A DNA stretch of 53,848 bases from Clostridium gallinarum (lineage in GTDB: Bacteria; Bacillota; Clostridia; Clostridiales; Clostridiaceae): positions 1 through 53,848 of the forward strand of contig NZ_JACSQZ010000018.1 in the NCBI RefSeq assembly GCF_014836325.1, in the 5' to 3' direction. A model generated the notes under the pieces. It had not been told where the DNA came from. It ran no database searches and was given only the letters and a program-made list of their open reading frames with translations. This document shows, piece after piece, positions 51,463 through 53,848 of the stretch (positions are counted from its first letter, which is position 1; each line of letters begins with the position of its first letter). The translations under genes were made by a program, and so were the position numbers.

Positions 51463-51572
51463 AAATGTAAAATGTAGAATTAAGAATTAAAAATTGTGGA
51501 AGAAATTCAGCTTAGGCTGAATTTCAACCTTCATTTTACATTATTTTTACATTATACATTCTTAATTATTCA
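51463..51572. repeat. Palindromic repeat element, copy 2
   Basis: About 110 bp between the FUSC pair and the aminopeptidase stop. Outer arms ATGTAAAATG (51465-51474) and CATTTTACAT (51532-51541) enclose a central hairpin GAAATTCAGC-TTAG-GCTGAATTTC (51502-51525). Same family as the element at 47471. Confidence 0.75.
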
Positions 51573-51574
51573 TT

Positions 51575-53341
51575 CTATATAGTTCTAGTTTCGCGTTTTA
51601 AGAATTCTTTTTCTTCTTCGCTTAAGTATGGGCTTAGTTTTCCAAATACCATTTCGTGATAGTTGTTTAACCACTCTTTTTCTTCAGAAGAAAGCATTTC
51701 TACGTTAACTCCATCTAAATCTATTGGACAATATGATATAGTTCTAAATTTATAGAATTCCCCAAACTCCTCTGACACAAAATCTTTTTCTACTATTAAA
51801 GTATTTTCTGTTCTTATTCCGTGTTTTCCTTCTTTATAAACACCTGGTTCATTAGTTAATATCATTCCTGGCTCTAAAACTACATTATTTCCACTTGGTC
51901 TTATTCCTTGTGGCCCTTCATGAACATTTAAGAAAAATCCTACTCCATGACCTGTTCCACATTTATAGTCTATTCCATAATTCCAAAGAGGTCTTCTTGC
52001 AAGAATATCTAAATTAACTCCTGTACTTCCTCTTAAGAATTTAGCAGATGCTAATCCTATATGTCCTTTTAAGACTAACGTATAATCTATTTTTTCTTCT
52101 TCTGTTATAGGTCCTAATATAAATGTTCTTGTAATATCAGTAGTTCCATCTAAATATTGAGCTCCTGAATCTACTAAAAACATACCTTCTGCTTTTAATT
52201 CATATTCACTAGCTTCTGTAGCGGAATAGTGCATCATAGCTGCATGATCCTTATAACCGGCTATAGTTCCAAAACTATCCCCTTTGTAATTTTCCCCCAT
52301 TGCTCTAAACCCAGTTAATTTTTCACTAGCTGATATTTCACTAATCTTTTCTTTACCTATATTTTCTTTAAGCCATTTTATAAATTTAACCATAGCTACT
52401 CCATCTCTTACTTGAGATAATTCCCAGTTAGCTATTTCAGTTTCATTTTTTATAGCTTTTAAATTAGTTGTTACATTAACTTCTCTTATTACTTTTATTT
52501 CTCTATTTAAAGCAGTAAAGATTTTAGCATTTAATTTATTTGGATCAAGTACTACTGTTCCAGATAAAAGTTTTACATCAGCTTCAATATCATCATAGCC
52601 CTTGATTTCAAATCCTTCAGATTTTAGTTTATCCTTAGTTTCATTATCAACCTTATCTTTATCTATATAAAGAGTTGCATAATCTTTTCCTACTATTACA
52701 TAAGAAAGAGCAACAGGATTAAACTTAACATCATTACCTCTTATATTACATAACCAAGCTATATCATCTAAAGAAGATAATATAAAGCTATCAGCACATT
52801 TTTTATCCATATTATTTCTAACTTCATTTAGCTTTTCACCAGCTGATTTTCCTGCATACTTTTCATCATGTAAAAAAATCTTATTTTTAGGTAATTCACT
52901 TCTTTTATTCCATATGTCTTCTAACAAATCTTTTTCCATGTTAATGCTAAATTTCTTTTCATTAGCTATATTTAAATAGCTTTCATATTGATTTACTGAA
53001 AATAGTCTTCCATCAAAGCCTAGAACATCATTTTCTTTTAAATTATCTCTTATCCATTCTTCCATAGTTGGATATCCTGGTGTATTTATTTTCATAAGAG
53101 ATATTCCACTATTTTTCAATTCATTCTCAGCTTGAATAAAATATCTTCCATCAGTCCAAAGATATGCTTTATCTAGTCCAACTAAAAGAGTTCCTGCTGA
53201 TCCTGTAAATCCAGATATAAATTCTCTTCCTTTAAAATATTCTGCAACATATTCACTTTGATGAGAATCACTACTTGGAATAATATAATAATCTATATTT
53301 TCTTTTTTCATAACTTCTCTAAGATTTTTTAAGTTATTCAT
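51575..53341 (-). CDS. Aminopeptidase P family protein (Xaa-Pro aminopeptidase)
   Basis: 588-aa M24 peptidase that removes the residue before proline. Two creatinase-like N-terminal domains (about 1-300) precede the pita-bread catalytic domain. Metal ligands lie in FLVDSGAQYLDGTTDITRTF, GTGHGVGFFLNVHE, TNEPGVYK and GIRTENTL. The extra N-terminal domain and length match the large eukaryote-like aminopeptidase P group rather than the short bacterial PepP. ATG 53341 follows GGGGG. It is monocistronic, with the palindromic repeat after its stop. Confidence 0.93.
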   Translation of the reverse strand: MNNLKNLREVMKKENIDYYIIPSSDSHQSEYVAEYFKGREFISGFTGSAGTLLVGLDKAYLWTDGRYFIQAENELKNSGISLMKINTPGYPTMEEWIRDNLKENDVLGFDGRLFSVNQYESYLNIANEKKFSINMEKDLLEDIWNKRSELPKNKIFLHDEKYAGKSAGEKLNEVRNNMDKKCADSFILSSLDDIAWLCNIRGNDVKFNPVALSYVIVGKDYATLYIDKDKVDNETKDKLKSEGFEIKGYDDIEADVKLLSGTVVLDPNKLNAKIFTALNREIKVIREVNVTTNLKAIKNETEIANWELSQVRDGVAMVKFIKWLKENIGKEKISEISASEKLTGFRAMGENYKGDSFGTIAGYKDHAAMMHYSATEASEYELKAEGMFLVDSGAQYLDGTTDITRTFILGPITEEEKIDYTLVLKGHIGLASAKFLRGSTGVNLDILARRPLWNYGIDYKCGTGHGVGFFLNVHEGPQGIRPSGNNVVLEPGMILTNEPGVYKEGKHGIRTENTLIVEKDFVSEEFGEFYKFRTISYCPIDLDGVNVEMLSSEEKEWLNNYHEMVFGKLSPYLSEEEKEFLKRETRTI

Positions 53342-53503
53342 ATATTTTGCCCCCTATGTTAAATTATAACTATATTATACATTTATAAATTTCCATAATC
53401 TATAGTAACTCACTTTAAAATTAATTGTATTTCTATAACGCTTATTGAATATTCCATATTTTTCCTTTATAATTATTGTACTGTACTTTATGGGGGGATT
53501 ATT

Positions 53504-53800
53504 ATGGGAGACTTAATTAATTTTATTGATTTCATTGTTGAGGCTAAAAGAAACACTTATGCTTCTAATGCTAAAAAGGATAAACCACTAAGACCAAACT
53601 CTACAGACTATTCTTATAAGAAATATAACTACTATTACCAAGATAGCTTTTTAGGAAGCAAAAATTTTGTTGGTGAAGAAAGGGTTTGGAAAGATGAAAA
53701 GGTTTATTGGGGAATGAACTATAGAGGTGAACTTCTAGTTAATGAGGTACCTACTGGTTTTAGTAAATTCCTGATAGTGCAAGCTTTTTGTGACATTTAA
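53504..53800 (+). CDS. DUF5680-type protein, C-terminally truncated
   Basis: 98-aa ORF from ATG 53504 with a GGGGGG ribosome binding site. FIDFIVEAKRNTYAS, YQDSFLGSKNFVGEERVW and YWGMNYRGELLVNEVPTGFS match the N-terminal half of DUF5680 proteins. Family members continue for roughly 50 residues; here a stop follows FLIVQAFCDI. The 48 bases left in the window show no frame that restores the missing part, so it looks like a shortened or decaying gene. Confidence 0.65.
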   Translation: MGDLINFIDFIVEAKRNTYASNAKKDKPLRPNSTDYSYKKYNYYYQDSFLGSKNFVGEERVWKDEKVYWGMNYRGELLVNEVPTGFSKFLIVQAFCDI

Positions 53801-53848
53801 AATTAATTGCATATTGTTGCTGTAATATTAATATTGTTTCTCCTTATA

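Noticed and set aside
1..53848. CRISPR arrays, tRNA or rRNA genes, prophage or transposase genes
   Set aside because: No regularly spaced repeats, no cloverleaf with a conserved TTCGANTC arm, and no integrase or transposase motifs were seen. The T-boxes contain tRNA-pairing motifs but are leaders.

Overview
The window is very AT-rich DNA of a low-GC, anaerobic, probably spore-forming Firmicute, most likely Clostridium sensu stricto. Evidence: AGGAGG-type ribosome binding sites throughout, frequent TTG/GTG starts, T-box leaders on asnS and metG, a fluoride and a guanine riboswitch, an oxygen-sensitive class III ribonucleotide reductase (nrdD, nrdG), a rubrerythrin, a clostridial-type ferredoxin, a Spo0E-like peptide and a homocitrate-synthase-family gene beside aconitase (the Re-citrate synthase arrangement). 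The species cannot be fixed from sequence alone. I see no rRNA, tRNA, CRISPR array, prophage or transposase gene.

Layout. 1-4.0 kb: a 51-aa Spo0E-like ORF, T-box-controlled asnS, a fluoride riboswitch driving a CLC-F-type fluoride exporter, and an orphan membrane protein. 4.0-12.8 kb: a xylose/xyloside island: xylA, a GH31 alpha-xylosidase-like enzyme, a complete mannose-family PTS (IIA, IIC, IID, IIB) and xylB in one leftward operon, opposite a ROK repressor (xylR). The xylA promoter has an inverted-repeat operator over the start site and a cre-like site over the -35 box. 12.9-17.6 kb: pepA, an unclassified structured-RNA region, a PBP2a-like class B penicillin-binding protein, and riboswitch-controlled xpt. 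17.9-20.8 kb: a diiron rubrerythrin, an HD hydrolase, and hisS. hisS is preceded by a 16-codon leader peptide holding three consecutive His codons and by hairpins ending in a terminator, a ribosome-mediated attenuator rather than the usual T-box.

20.8-29.3 kb: a membrane protein, nrdG, a CapA-like protein, aconitase with a probable Re-citrate synthase, and nrdD. 29.3-31.5 kb: a DegV/PadR operon whose promoter lies inside a 54-bp perfect palindrome, a small DUF3006-like protein, and ferredoxin. 31.5-38.9 kb: an Mrp/NBP35 ATPase, envelope and hypothetical genes, then the conserved ksgA-rnmV-yabE-tatD maintenance cluster. 39.2-43.8 kb: a ribonucleoside salvage operon (nucleoside hydrolase, MFS permease, ribokinase) with a LacI regulator. 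43.9-49.9 kb: a Na/Pi cotransporter, then two different methionyl-tRNA synthetases, the upstream one under a Met T-box. 49.9-53.8 kb: an SdpI-like protein, two tandem FUSC-type membrane proteins, an aminopeptidase P and a truncated DUF5680-type ORF.

How parts work together: the xyl operon should import and split an alpha-xyloside and feed xylose through XylA and XylB to xylulose 5-phosphate. The ribonucleoside operon would turn nucleosides into ribose 5-phosphate. NrdD/NrdG make deoxynucleotides anaerobically. Three aminoacyl-tRNA synthetase genes sense their own amino acid by two different RNA mechanisms (T-box for Asn and Met, leader peptide for His).
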